A DNA stretch of 64,000 bases from CAWINY01 sp963837635. GTDB lineage: Bacteria > Acidobacteriota > Terriglobia > Terriglobales > Acidobacteriaceae. This document shows, one piece after another, positions 35,017-43,666 of the stretch. A program made the translations under genes and the position numbers. Every line of letters starts with the position of its first letter. Within the stretch, counting starts at the first letter, position 1. Under the pieces are notes generated by a model. That model saw only the letters and a list, made by a program, of their open reading frames with translations. It did no database searches and was not told the DNA's origin. Where the stretch lies: positions 186,001 through 250,000 of the forward strand of contig CAWINY010000007.1 in NCBI GenBank assembly GCA_963837635.1, read 5' to 3'.

Positions 35017-37707
35017 TTACTTGGGGTCGGCCTTACGCCGCTTGCGGCGCGACTCGGATACGACGGGTTGGTCTTCCACCAGCGCGAACTGGATCTTTCT
35101 CTCGACCGGGTCGATGCGGTCCACGAGCACGCGGACTTTGTCGCCTAGCGAGTAGGTCTTTTTGGTGCGCTGGCCGATGATCTGTTTGGTCGGCTCGTGA
35201 TAGACGTAGCGGTCGCCCTCCAGGTTCGCAATCGGCACCAGGCCCTCGATGAACAGGTCTTCCAGTTCGACGAACAGGCCGAAGCGGGTGACGCTGATGA
35301 CCATGCCGGCAAAATCCTCGCCCACACGGTCGGCCATGAACTTCACCTTCTTCCAGTCCATCAGTTCACGTTCGGCGTCGTCGGCCCGGCGCTCGGCGTC
35401 GCTGGATTCCTGGGCGATCTCCTGCAGCACCTCGGGCGAGATTGCCGACCCACATCTGCCAAAGCCGGGCAGATGTGGGGCACCAGCCGGCGGCTCAGCA
35501 GAATCTGTCTGACGACGGCCACCCTTCCGGCGCTCGTCGCCTGCGGTCCGCTTCTCACGGCTTGACCAATCAGCGCGCTTGGACCACGGGCTCGGCGTCT
35601 CGCTGTCGGCGGGACGGCCGCGGCCAACCGGCACCGTCCCGCCCTGCCCCAAAACGCGCAACTGCGGCGCGTCTTGGGGGCCCCGTCCTCGTGCATCGTG
35701 CTTCTCTTCTTCGTACTCGGCGGACTCGGCGAGCACGGCTTTCAGGATGCGGTGCACGATCAGATCCGGATAACGGCGGATCGGCGAGGTGAAATGCGTG
35801 TAGGTGGGCGCGGCGAGCGCGAAGTGTCCCAGGTTCTCCTCGGAGTAGCGGGCCTGCTTAAGCGAGCGCAGCATCAGGAAGGACAGGATGCGCTCCTCCT
35901 GCGTGCCTGCAAGCTTCTGGGTTAATTTCTGATACATGCGCGGTGTGATGTGAACTTCCTCGGGGATCTCCACCTCGCGCCGCTGCTGGCCGCCGCGGCC
36001 GCGCGCGCCCTCGCGCCGCCGTGGACGGCGATCGTCCGTGTAGGTGAACTTTTTCACCGGCAGCGCGCCCACCCCGAGCGAGTAGCCGAAAGAGGCGGCG
36101 ATAGTCTCGAATTCCACCACCTTGCGCGGGTCTGGCTTCTCGTGGACGCGGTAGAGCGACGGCACATCTTTCTGTTCGAGATAGCTGGCCACGCTCTCGT
36201 TCGCGGACAGCATGAACTCCTCGATGATGCGGTTCGCGATGTTACGCTCCGAGCGGGTGATGGCGCGCATGAGTCCGACTTCGTCGAACTCGATCACCGG
36301 CTCGGGCAGGTCGAAGTCGATGGAGCCCCGGCGCACCCGCTTGTGGTTCAGGATCATGGCCAGCTCGCGCATGAGTTCAAAGACGTCCACGATGTGCGCG
36401 TACTTCTGCCGGAGATGCGCGTCGCCTTCGAGGATGGCGTTCACGTCGGTGTAGGTCATGCGCTCAACCGAGCGGATGACGCCCGGGTTTATCTCATAGC
36501 CGAGCACCTCGCCCTGGTGGTCGATCTCCATCACGCAGGACATCACCAAACGGTCGACCTTCGGCCGCAACGAGCAGATGTCGGTGGAAAGCTCGATGGG
36601 CAGCATCGGCACCGAGCGATCCGGGAAGTAAACCGAGGTGCCGCGCAAGCGCGCCTCTTCGTCGAGCGAAGAGCCCTCGACCACATAGTGAGCCACGTCG
36701 GCGATGTGTACCTGCAACTCGAAGTTGCCGTTGGCGAGACGGCGGACGAAGACCGCGTCGTCGAAGTCGCGCGCTGTTTCGCCGTCGATGGTAACGATGG
36801 GCAAATCACGATAGTCGCGCCGGTTGCGCAGCTCGCGCGCGGGGATCGCAAGCACGCTCTGCTGCGCTTCGGCTTCCTCTAGCACCTCCAGCGGAAAGCG
36901 ATGCGGGATGTGGTACTTGCGGATGACGATCTCAACATCCACCCCGAAATCGTCCTCGTAGCCGAGAATCTCGACCACGCGCCCGCGCGGGTTCTGGGTC
37001 GGCGTGGGCCATTCAGTGATCTCGACATCGACCACCACGCCTTCCAGATCGTCCCATTCGACGCCCCGGTGCTTCACCTCTTCGCCGATGACGCGGTGGC
37101 GCGACTTGCCCTGCGCCTCTTTCAGGGGTCCCCCGCGAGCGCCGGGGTTGCGCTTGCTGGGGTCGAGCGTGATCTCTTCGGGCACCTCGAGACCATGGGG
37201 AATGATGATGTCCAGCTTGATCTTCTCGTCCATCGGGGTGACATAGTTGGAGCGGTCTCCATAATGGAAGGTGCCGACCACGGTGGGGTGAGCCCGGCCC
37301 ACCACGCGCAGAATCTGCCCTTCGGCGCGACCGTCGTCGCGAATCTTGCCGACCTCGACCAGCACGCGGTCGCCGTGCATGGCATTGCCGATGGCTTGCG
37401 GGTTGATATAGACATCTCCACTAATCTTCTGGCGCAGGGCTTCATTGTCCGGGGTGACGAAGCCATAGCCGTCGCGATGCATGTGCAACCGCCCGACGGC
37501 AGTGTTCTGTTTTGGGAACGCCTTCGGAATGGCATAGCGGTCGCCGGACTGCACCAGTTCGCCGCGGCGGACAAGTTCGCGCAATTTATCGGAGAGCTCC
37601 TGGCGGCCATCGCCGTGCGCCCCGAGTTCGCGCGCCAGTTGCTGGAAGCCCGCTGCCTGCTTGGGCTGCCGCTCGATCTTGCGCAGAATGTCTTGATCAG
37701 AGATCAC
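35017..37707 (-). CDS. rnr: Ribonuclease R with a repeat-derived insertion
   Basis: 896 residues, 3'-5' exoribonuclease. Order: an N-terminal helix-turn-helix; cold-shock domains (VGRLHMHRDGYGFVTPDN); the RNB catalytic domain with PIVTIDGETARDFDDAVFVR (metal Asp residues) and HFTSPIRRYPDLIVHR; and a C-terminal S1 domain (EDFAGMVISVTRFGLFVELE). Between RYPDLIVHRILKAVLAES and the conserved SDAERRADDAERELMDW there are about 100 residues instead of the usual 20-30. This stretch is basic and low-complexity, and contains one copy each of repeat elements A (35449-35484) and B (35647-35684). A further B-like copy falls at residues about 182-194. Confidence 0.94.
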   Translation of the reverse strand: MISDQDILRKIERQPKQAAGFQQLARELGAHGDGRQELSDKLRELVRRGELVQSGDRYAIPKAFPKQNTAVGRLHMHRDGYGFVTPDNEALRQKISGDVYINPQAIGNAMHGDRVLVEVGKIRDDGRAEGQILRVVGRAHPTVVGTFHYGDRSNYVTPMDEKIKLDIIIPHGLEVPEEITLDPSKRNPGARGGPLKEAQGKSRHRVIGEEVKHRGVEWDDLEGVVVDVEITEWPTPTQNPRGRVVEILGYEDDFGVDVEIVIRKYHIPHRFPLEVLEEAEAQQSVLAIPARELRNRRDYRDLPIVTIDGETARDFDDAVFVRRLANGNFELQVHIADVAHYVVEGSSLDEEARLRGTSVYFPDRSVPMLPIELSTDICSLRPKVDRLVMSCVMEIDHQGEVLGYEINPGVIRSVERMTYTDVNAILEGDAHLRQKYAHIVDVFELMRELAMILNHKRVRRGSIDFDLPEPVIEFDEVGLMRAITRSERNIANRIIEEFMLSANESVASYLEQKDVPSLYRVHEKPDPRKVVEFETIAASFGYSLGVGALPVKKFTYTDDRRPRRREGARGRGGQQRREVEIPEEVHITPRMYQKLTQKLAGTQEERILSFLMLRSLKQARYSEENLGHFALAAPTYTHFTSPIRRYPDLIVHRILKAVLAESAEYEEEKHDARGRGPQDAPQLRVLGQGGTVPVGRGRPADSETPSPWSKRADWSSREKRTAGDERRKGGRRQTDSAEPPAGAPHLPGFGRCGSAISPEVLQEIAQESSDAERRADDAERELMDWKKVKFMADRVGEDFAGMVISVTRFGLFVELEDLFIEGLVPIANLEGDRYVYHEPTKQIIGQRTKKTYSLGDKVRVLVDRIDPVERKIQFALVEDQPVVSESRRKRRKADPK
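35449..35484. repeat. Palindromic element A inside rnr
   Basis: CCCACATCTGCC, AAAGCC, GGGCAGATGTGGGG, CACC, read in frame in rnr as the segment around APHLPGFGRCGS. Confidence 0.8.
35647..35684. repeat. Palindromic element B inside rnr
   Basis: CCCCAAAACGCGC, spacer, GGCGCGTCTTGGGGGCCCC, in frame. Nearly identical to the copy at 17723-17760. Confidence 0.75.
37125..37162. repeat. Palindromic element B-like segment inside rnr
   Basis: GGGGTCCCCCGCGAGCGC then GCGCTTGCTGGGG, within the linker before the second cold-shock region. Confidence 0.5.
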
Positions 37708-37971
37708 GTTCCTGACCTTTCTACCGCGGATTGCGCGGCTCGAAAACGCAGATCAACACGGATTTTTTGCCCTTTAACGGCGCCTCGCCGGTGCTACGAT
37801 CACCCGATGTACCGTATGGCTAATAATAATGGCTAAACTAGGCCCTTTGTCTGATATAAGATTTCCCTCACGGGTAGCAACATTTACTCGGGGTGAAGGC
37901 CTTCCCGGAGGGCTCTTCCAACGGACCTTCGGGCAACTCACGTTTTTCCATAGCAAAGCTGTGGAGTTGTT

Positions 37972-37988
37972 TTGGCCGTCGGTTTGCA
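37972..37988 (+). promoter_or_regulatory. Possible sigma-54 promoter of the bactofilin gene
   Basis: TTGGCC, six bases, TTTGCA. GG (37974-37975) and GC (37986-37987) have the exact -24/-12 spacing. It lies about 85 bases before the bactofilin start, inside a 366-base spacer otherwise without genes. Inference from motif only. Confidence 0.4.
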
Positions 37989-38074
37989 ACATGCTACTCC
38001 GGTCTCATCCCCAACAAAGCGCTCCGCGTTAGTTGAGAGGGCCCCAAAATCCTTGCGAGGTTGATCGTTCGATC

Positions 38075-38578
38075 ATGTGGAAACCTATGAGTGCCCCAAG
38101 TTCTACCCCCACGCCCAGCCCTGAACCGCAACGCCCGAATTTTGCGTCCCCGGCGCCGGCGCCCGAACCACGCAGCACCTATGGTAGTAGCAGCGCCGCA
38201 TCCAGCGAGCAGGCTACACTGGGCAAGTCGCTGGTCATCAAGGGCGAGGTCACCGGTTCCGAGTCGTTGTTCATCGACGGCCGCGTCGAGGGCACCATCA
38301 ACCTTACCGGCAACCGGGTCACGATCGGCAAGAACGGCCAAGTCGCGGCCAATATCACGGCGCGAGAGATCGTCGTGCTCGGCAAGGTGAAGGGCAACCT
38401 CACCGCTGCCGATCGGGTAGACATCCGCAACGAGGGATCTCTCACCGGCGACGTAGTGGCGCAGCGGATCAGTATCGAAGACGGTGCCTTCTTCAAGGGC
38501 GGCATCGACATCCGCAAACCCGGCCAGAACACGGTTGCCAAGATTGAAAAAGATGAGGCTGTAGCCGCTCGCGCCTAG
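38075..38578 (+). CDS. Bactofilin-family polymer-forming cytoskeletal protein
   Basis: 167 residues from ATG 38075; ATG 38087 is also possible. Bactofilins self-assemble into filaments by stacking right-handed beta helices. The core (about 50-155) shows the six-residue turn pattern: LGKSLVIKGEVTGSESLFID, GRVEGTINLTGNRVTIGKNG, IVVLGKVKGNLTAADRVDIR, RISIEDGAFFKGGIDIR. It is flanked by a Pro/Ser-rich N-tail (PSSTPTPSPEPQRP) and a short C-tail. It could scaffold cell-wall enzymes; murJ lies nearby on the opposite strand. Confidence 0.92.
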   Translation: MWKPMSAPSSTPTPSPEPQRPNFASPAPAPEPRSTYGSSSAASSEQATLGKSLVIKGEVTGSESLFIDGRVEGTINLTGNRVTIGKNGQVAANITAREIVVLGKVKGNLTAADRVDIRNEGSLTGDVVAQRISIEDGAFFKGGIDIRKPGQNTVAKIEKDEAVAARA

Positions 38579-38600
38579 GTGCAAGAGGCCTCCGGGAGGT

Positions 38601-38631
38601 GCCCCACCTTTCGCTTTGGCGAAGGGTGGGC
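38601..38631 (+). terminator. Hairpin after the bactofilin gene
   Basis: CCCCACCTTTCGC / GCGAAGGGTGGG stem with a TTTG loop, related to the 27561 terminator but without a T run. Probably a repeat-derived 3' stem. Confidence 0.5.
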
Positions 38632-38672
38632 CTTCCAACGCGCCGAGAGCGCGTTGGGGGCAGAAGGATTCC

Positions 38673-38873
38673 ATGGTCGAACGCATATTGCAGTTGCTCA
38701 GAATTAGTTGTGGCCATCGCCATATGTCGAAGCCGTTTGCCGCCAGGGTCGCTTCGGGGACCAGCGGCGACTGGGAAGCCGTGCGCCCGTCCGACAATGG
38801 TTCATACGTCGTGTGCCTCGACTGCGGCAAGCGCTTTCATTACGACTGGAACAGCATGCGGGTCATCGAGTAG
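38673..38873 (+). CDS. Small zinc-binding protein, unknown function
   Basis: 66 residues from ATG 38673, with AGAAGG upstream. Motifs CGHRHMSKPF near the N-terminus and YVVCLDCGKRFHYDWNSMRV at the C-terminus provide four or more Cys/His ligands for one zinc. I recall proteins of this size and pattern as frequent, unnamed small proteins in this phylum. It lies between bactofilin and murJ, convergent with murJ. Confidence 0.65.
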   Translation: MVERILQLLRISCGHRHMSKPFAARVASGTSGDWEAVRPSDNGSYVVCLDCGKRFHYDWNSMRVIE

Positions 38874-38883
38874 CAAGAATGCT

Positions 38884-38910
38884 GTAGCGCCGGCGAGACG
38901 CCGGCGCTAC
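38884..38910. repeat. Hairpin GTAGCGCCGGCG / GCCGGCGCTAC covering the murJ stop codon
   Basis: 11-base perfect arms around a short GAGAC-type centre. TAG of murJ (38907-38909, minus) is part of the right arm. Near-identical copy at 29680-29706; a half-copy follows at 16330. Confidence 0.8.
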
Positions 38911-40568
38911 CTTTTCCTGCGCAGCGCCGAGGCCAACTGCGACTTGGTGATGCGCAGGCCGGCAAGGCTGGCCGCCGCCCAGGTGACGCTCACCAAGCCT
39001 AAGGCTTCCAGATCGGCGGCGCGCGATCCATTCAAGACCACCACTCTGGCCACCAGCGCCGCCAACACACCCGCGAAAGTAGCGGCTGCCAGCACCTTCG
39101 CCAGTTCCCCCCACGGCATCGATGAGGCAGGCACAAGTTGGTTGCGCTCCAGCAGCACGGCTAGCACCAGCGTGTGTGCCGCTATTCCAATGTCGGATGC
39201 GATCGCCAGTCCGACCACGCCCATGCCGTGGAACAGCGCCCAATAGACCGGCAGCGAAGCAACCGTAATGACCGTTCCGGCCACCATGGGGGTCATGGTG
39301 TTTCCCGCCGCGTAAAAGGCGCGCGCGTAGAGCCCCTGCGCCGCCCAGAACACCAGCGAAATCGAGAACCAGTAGAAGAACAGGGCGGTCTCGCGCGAGT
39401 CGCTGAACTGGAAACGCCCACGGCGATACACGAGATCGATCACCGGCAGCGCCGCGGCCATCATCCACGCGGCCAGCAGGAACGAAGCTCCGGCGACGCG
39501 GAACACCGCCCCGCTCACGCTCTCGGCAAAATCACGCATGCGCTTCTCACCGTAGAGGCGGGCGAAGAAGGGCAGCGTGGCTTGTCCGGTGGCCTGTCCA
39601 AGCACGGCGATGGGAACAGCGAAAAGGCGCTTGGCGTAGTTGAGCCGGGTGATGTCGCCCGCCCCGCCGGAGGCGAAGTGGCGCATGATCCAGTCATCGG
39701 CCGCCACCAGCGAGACCCCGAGCATCAGCGGCACCGAAAGCCACAGCCACTCCACGAATCCGGGATGCCGAATGGCGAAAGACGCGCGGTAGCGGACACC
39801 GGTTTTCGCCGCGCCAACCGCGTTAATGAAAAACGGTCCCAGGAACGAGCCCGCCAGGGCGCCGTAGGCGAGGGACGCGATGCCAACCCGATGCGAGAGC
39901 GCCAGACCTCCCACGATAATCCCAAGGTTGTAAATGACTGGCGCCAGCGCCGGAATCAGGAACATGCGGCGCGAGAGCAGCACCGCCGAGACCACGCCGC
40001 CAATGACGAAGAAGAGCTGGCCCGGCAGCAGGATGCGCGTCAGGTAGACGCAGAGTTCAATCTGCCGCGGGGAAAAATCAGGAAACCACCAGGCGGTGAA
40101 CTGGGGGGTGAAGAACTCGGCCAACAGGATGAATGCCGCCAACACGGCGCTCATCACGGTGATGACCACGGAGAAGGTTTTCTGCGCCTCCTCTTCGCGG
40201 CCCTCCGAACTGTAGCGGGTGAAGATGGAGACGAAGGTGATACTGGCCGCGCCGCCCGCCAGCAGATAGTTCACCAAGTCGGGCAGGGTGAAGGCGGCGA
40301 CATAGGCGTCAGTATTGGCGCCCGCGCCAAAGGCCCAGGCGATGTAGGCCTCGCGCAGGTAGCCGATCACGCGCGACAGGCCCACTGCCGCCACCAGCAG
40401 CACCGTGGCCGAGTAGGCGCTGTGCTCGTGGGTGGGCCGCAGGTTGCGCAGCACCCGCGCCGCCACACCGCCGGGGCCCCCAAAACGCTCTTCGCGTTTT
40501 GGGGTGGAAGCGGTGCCGGCCTTCACCTGCTCAGGATGAGACATTGGCTGCGATTCTAAATGAGCCAT
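38907..40568 (-). CDS. murJ: Lipid II flippase MurJ (MviN)
   Basis: 553 residues, about 14 membrane helices. Flips lipid-linked peptidoglycan precursor across the inner membrane. MOP-superfamily marks are LSRVIGYLREAYIAWAFGAG, TDAYVAAFTLPDLVNYLLAG, GGAASITFVSIFTRYSSEG and QATGQATLPFFARLYGEK. The first 50 residues are soluble and variable, and partly encoded by repeat element B (40473-40504). An alternative start lies eight codons in. The stop codon is inside another repeat. Confidence 0.95.
   Translation of the reverse strand: MAHLESQPMSHPEQVKAGTASTPKREERFGGPGGVAARVLRNLRPTHEHSAYSATVLLVAAVGLSRVIGYLREAYIAWAFGAGANTDAYVAAFTLPDLVNYLLAGGAASITFVSIFTRYSSEGREEEAQKTFSVVITVMSAVLAAFILLAEFFTPQFTAWWFPDFSPRQIELCVYLTRILLPGQLFFVIGGVVSAVLLSRRMFLIPALAPVIYNLGIIVGGLALSHRVGIASLAYGALAGSFLGPFFINAVGAAKTGVRYRASFAIRHPGFVEWLWLSVPLMLGVSLVAADDWIMRHFASGGAGDITRLNYAKRLFAVPIAVLGQATGQATLPFFARLYGEKRMRDFAESVSGAVFRVAGASFLLAAWMMAAALPVIDLVYRRGRFQFSDSRETALFFYWFSISLVFWAAQGLYARAFYAAGNTMTPMVAGTVITVASLPVYWALFHGMGVVGLAIASDIGIAAHTLVLAVLLERNQLVPASSMPWGELAKVLAAATFAGVLAALVARVVVLNGSRAADLEALGLVSVTWAAASLAGLRITKSQLASALRRKR
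40473..40504. repeat. Palindromic element B inside the murJ 5' region
   Basis: GGGGCCCCCAAAACGC, TCTTC, GCGTTTTGGGG. In frame near residues 22-32. Confidence 0.7.
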
Positions 40569-40706
40569 GAGTATCGCAGTGACCGTGATCAGCCAAAAGG
40601 CGCTATTGGCTGTTGGCCGTTGGCTCTTGCCACGTAGGCATTCTGCGATGAGTGAAACTCACTTTACAACCCAGGGCGTCATGCGGAACAATGCCAACCG
40701 ATCAAT

Positions 40707-40792
40707 CGTTCTCCGTTCCCCGTTTCCCGGTTCCCCGTCTCAAGTCTCACGTACCGGCGGAAACGGAGAACGAAGAACGGGAACGGAAAACG
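40707..40792. repeat. Word-built hairpin (CGTT(C/T)(T/C)CCGTT words)
   Basis: Left arm CGTTCTCCGTTCCCCGTTTC and on (40707-40739), right arm of GGAGAACGAAGAACGGGAAC type (40756-40792). The right arm ends 3 bases before the yraN start codon, so the stem would cover the ribosome binding region. Same word at 56102, 56779 and 58732. Confidence 0.85.
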
Positions 40793-40795
40793 TTC

Positions 40796-41242
40796 ATGAC
40801 CGGACGCTTGGTCCAATTCGCGGTGCGCACGCTGGATGCCCTGGCCGACCGCCTGCCGTGGTCGCGGGACACGCGCTCGCCGCATCTCCGCACCGGAGAA
40901 CGCGGCGAAGACGACGCCTACTTTTACCTGCGTCGCCGGGGGTATGTCATGGTGGCGCGCAACTGGCGCTCCTCGCATGCGCGCGGCGACATCGACCTCA
41001 TCGGCTACCACGGCCCGGTGCTGTGCTTCATCGAGGTGAAGACGCGCAGCACGCGCGATGTCGCTCCCGCCGAAGTGGCAGTCGATCACGACAAGCAGCG
41101 GCAACTGCGTCGTCTGGCGCGCGATTACCTCCGTCACGCCATCCCTCCAGGACGGGAGGAACCTGCCGTTCGCTTCGATATCCTGAGCATCTATTACGAC
41201 AGGACCGAGTTGGATTTTGAATTGTTTCAGAATGCGTTCTGA
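40796..41242 (+). CDS. yraN: UPF0102/YraN family protein
   Basis: 148 residues. Restriction-endonuclease-like fold protein of unknown role, conserved in bacteria. Motifs are RTGERGEDDAYFYLRRRGY, VARNWRSSHARGDIDLIGY and CFIEVKTRS, i.e. the D...ExK core. Start ATG 40796 sits immediately after the word hairpin, and no clear Shine-Dalgarno is seen apart from the GGAACGG repeat words. Confidence 0.9.
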   Translation: MTGRLVQFAVRTLDALADRLPWSRDTRSPHLRTGERGEDDAYFYLRRRGYVMVARNWRSSHARGDIDLIGYHGPVLCFIEVKTRSTRDVAPAEVAVDHDKQRQLRRLARDYLRHAIPPGREEPAVRFDILSIYYDRTELDFELFQNAF

Positions 41243-41254
41243 TCCAGCGCGAAC

Positions 41255-41342
41255 AAGCCGCTGATTACGCTGATTCACGCTGATACCCCGTCCTTGTCTG
41301 ACGGCCTTGAAAAATCAGCGTTGATCAGTGAAATCAGCGGCT
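41255..41342. repeat. Word-built hairpin (GCTGAT words)
   Basis: AAGCCGCTGATTACGCTGAT and on (41255-41284) faces AAAATCAGCGTTGATCAGTG to GCGGCTT (41310-41342). Same word as 21421-21499. Confidence 0.8.
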
Positions 41343-41481
41343 TGTTTGGCCTTCCGAGCGTGACCGGCAGCGATCTGGCCGCATCCAACGAAGGCTCGGC
41401 TGAGCTTCAGAAGTCGATGCGGCCTGATTGGCGGAAGTGCTATAAAATCAAAGCCTGCCTGCTTGAGAGAGGGAGAGATCT

Positions 41482-42513
41482 TTGCCAGAGCTGAGAAAAG
41501 ACCCGATTGTCGGGCGCTGGGTCATCATTTCCACCGACCGCGCCAAGCGTCCCACCGACTTCAACCGCGACCAGGTGCGGATGCGCGGCGGATTCTGCCC
41601 CTTCTGCTACGGCAACGAGAACAAGACGCCGCCGGAGACGCTCGCCTATCGGCCCACCAACGGTGGCCCGCCGGCGCCGCGCGACACTCCGGGGTGGACG
41701 GTCCGGGTGGTGCCCAACAAATTTCCCGCGCTCGGCATCGAGGGCGATCTCAGCCGCCAGGCCGAAGGCCTGTTCGACAAGATGAACGGGATTGGCGCGC
41801 ACGAGGTGATCATCGAGACTCCCGACCACAACGCCACGCTGGCGACCATGCCGGCCAAGCGCGTGGAAGACGTGCTGTGGGCCTTTCGCGACCGCATCCT
41901 CGACTTGCGCAAGGACAAGCGCTTCAAGTACATCCTGATCTTCAAGAACCACGGCGAGGCGGCCGGGGCCTCGCTGGAGCACGCCCACGGCCAATTGATT
42001 GCCCTGCCGATCGTGCCCAGCCAAGTCGTCGAGGAACTCGACGGCTCCAAGCAGTACTACCTGTACAAGGAGCGCTGCGTCTTCTGCGACATCATCCGCC
42101 AGGAGAGCGAAACCGGGGCGCGCGTCATCTCGGAGAACGAAAACTTCATCACCATTGCGCCCTACGCGCCGCGCTTCCCCTTCGAGACCTGGATCTTACC
42201 CAAGCAGCACGAGAGCGCTTTCGAGAATTCGTCGTCACTGATGTACGCCAATCTGGCCAAAGCGCTGAAGACGCTATTGGTGAAAGCGGACCGGGTGCTG
42301 GATAACCCCGCTTACAACATGGTGTTTCATACCGCTCCGGTGCAGGACTCCAACCTGGATTACTATCACTGGCACATCGAATTCATGCCTAAGCTCACCA
42401 GGACGGCAGGATTTGAGTGGGGCACCGGCTTCTATATCAACCCGACTCCACCGGAAGAGGCGGCCAAGTTTCTGCGCGAAGCCAGCGCGGAGGCACATCC
42501 GGTGGGGACGTAG
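41482..42513 (+). CDS. galT: Galactose-1-phosphate uridylyltransferase
   Basis: 343 residues, HIT superfamily. Exchanges UMP between UDP-glucose and galactose 1-phosphate. Features: DPIVGRWVIISTDRAKRPTD; the zinc Cys pair in GGFCPFCYGNEN; the nucleophile region LEHAHGQLIALPIVPSQV (His near 168, HAH in place of the usual HPH); CVFCDIIRQE; and YYHWHIEFMPKLTR. Start is TTG 41482, supported by AGAGGGAGAG upstream. There is no galK or galE adjacent, so use in nucleotide-sugar supply is as likely as galactose growth. Confidence 0.93.
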   Translation: MPELRKDPIVGRWVIISTDRAKRPTDFNRDQVRMRGGFCPFCYGNENKTPPETLAYRPTNGGPPAPRDTPGWTVRVVPNKFPALGIEGDLSRQAEGLFDKMNGIGAHEVIIETPDHNATLATMPAKRVEDVLWAFRDRILDLRKDKRFKYILIFKNHGEAAGASLEHAHGQLIALPIVPSQVVEELDGSKQYYLYKERCVFCDIIRQESETGARVISENENFITIAPYAPRFPFETWILPKQHESAFENSSSLMYANLAKALKTLLVKADRVLDNPAYNMVFHTAPVQDSNLDYYHWHIEFMPKLTRTAGFEWGTGFYINPTPPEEAAKFLREASAEAHPVGT

Positions 42514-42589
42514 CAGTTCGGTTTCTGCTTTGGTCGTGGAGTGTGTAGCGCTGGCCTTCCGTCCGCGTTACGAGCGTATAGTTGCCGCC

Positions 42590-43303
42590 ATGCAGGAGCT
42601 CAGCTCAACATCATCCGGCAGCGACACCCCAGCTCTGCTCGCTCGCCTGCACGCCTTCTGCTTTGCCGCAGGGGAGGCGGCGGCACGCCACGTGCGCGCC
42701 GTGCGTACAACGCAGAAAGGCGAAATGCGGATGTTGCCTGAAGCCCGATGGATTCCCTTCACTGCGGAGGAGTTCACGGATGCAACCCGCAGCAGCTTCC
42801 GCTGGTGCGCGCGCCTCGATCCCGGCAAGATTAGTTCTCCCACAGTGACCGATGCCTATGAAGAAGGCCGCGGGCGCCTGGTGGTGAAGCTTGCTGGCGT
42901 TGTGCCGATTCAGAAGGTCGCTGGCCTAGACGTTGACAAGGGGGAACTTCAACGCTATCTCGGCTCGATCGCATTCTGTCCATCTATCCTGCTGAACCAT
43001 CCCTGGCTTGACTGTGCCGCGGTTGCTCCCCTCACGCTGCGCATCCAGGACCGAAGAGATTTAACCGGCGCGACCGTGGACCTCGACATCTCCGAACAAG
43101 GAGCGCCTCTGATGTGCCGCGCCGACCGACCGCGTATGGTAGGCAAGCGCGCCATCACGACGCCTTGGTCAGGCAGTTACGGTGAGTTTCGTGAGTGGGA
43201 AGGCCTGCGCGTTGCCACCCGGCTCGAAGTCCGATGGCATCTACCCGAAGGTCCATTCACCTATTACCACAGCGAGATCAGCTCATTTTCCCTGCAGGGC
43301 TGA
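42590..43303 (+). CDS. DUF6544-like conserved protein
   Basis: 237 residues from ATG 42590; the frame is open upstream into galT without a binding site. Motifs VRTTQKGEMRMLPEARWIPF, FRWCARLDPG, EGRGRLVVKLAGVVPI, LGSIAFCPSILLNHPWLDCA and YGEFREWEGLRVATRLEVRW match the pattern I associate with DUF6544, a family of unknown function whose members look like ligand-binding beta-barrels. The family name is from memory. Confidence 0.75.
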   Translation: MQELSSTSSGSDTPALLARLHAFCFAAGEAAARHVRAVRTTQKGEMRMLPEARWIPFTAEEFTDATRSSFRWCARLDPGKISSPTVTDAYEEGRGRLVVKLAGVVPIQKVAGLDVDKGELQRYLGSIAFCPSILLNHPWLDCAAVAPLTLRIQDRRDLTGATVDLDISEQGAPLMCRADRPRMVGKRAITTPWSGSYGEFREWEGLRVATRLEVRWHLPEGPFTYYHSEISSFSLQG

Positions 43304-43357
43304 GGCTTGCGAAGTCCGAGTCGAGGCAATCTCCTGCCCGTCAGCTTGACCTTCCTC

Positions 43358-43510
43358 TCAAGGTGCTACTCGGCGGCCCGTCGCAAGCTGAATGAACAAC
43401 ACAATCACGGCCGCGACCAGCACGAACCATAGCCAGGCGCCGATCTGATACGTGCCCACCAGCCCCAAAACCCAGGCGATGAGAAGGATACAGAAGATCA
43501 GCCAAAGCAT
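43358..43510 (-). CDS. Very small membrane protein of the Lmo0937/DUF5670 type
   Basis: 50 residues. Two hydrophobic helices (MLWLIFCILLIAWVLGLVGT and WLWFVLVAAVIVLFIQLATG) separated by YQIGA, ending RRVAP. This length and helix-hairpin pattern matches the Lmo0937 family of short membrane proteins. CGGAGG lies 10 nt upstream of ATG. Function unknown in the family. A terminator hairpin stands about 120 bases upstream on the same strand. Confidence 0.75.
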   Translation of the reverse strand: MLWLIFCILLIAWVLGLVGTYQIGAWLWFVLVAAVIVLFIQLATGRRVAP

Positions 43511-43628
43511 ATGCTTGGAACCTCCGCTGCGCGATTCAGGTGTTTCGCTGCCTAGTTGGACTGCGGCGAAATCAGCGGGGTTGTCAGGATCAAGTCGGGG
43601 AGGTCGATGGGCGGCCGGTAACGGAAAT

Positions 43629-43666
43629 CACAAAACAAGCCGGGCGTAGTCGAAAACCACGCCCGG
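43629..43666 (-). terminator. Minus-strand terminator-like hairpin
   Basis: CCGGGCGT (43640-43647) / ACGCCCGG (43659-43666), loop with TTTTCGA, followed on the minus strand by CTTGTTTTGTG. It would end a leftward transcript that starts in the 43670-44000 spacer, where no protein gene is seen. Confidence 0.6.

Noticed and set aside
37829..38032. 67-codon plus-strand frame before the bactofilin gene
   Set aside because: It overlaps the putative sigma-54 promoter and has no binding site. Better read as leader DNA.
39174..40559. 461-codon plus-strand frame opposite murJ
   Set aside because: Antisense to murJ, extreme Arg/His/Gln content and no family motifs.
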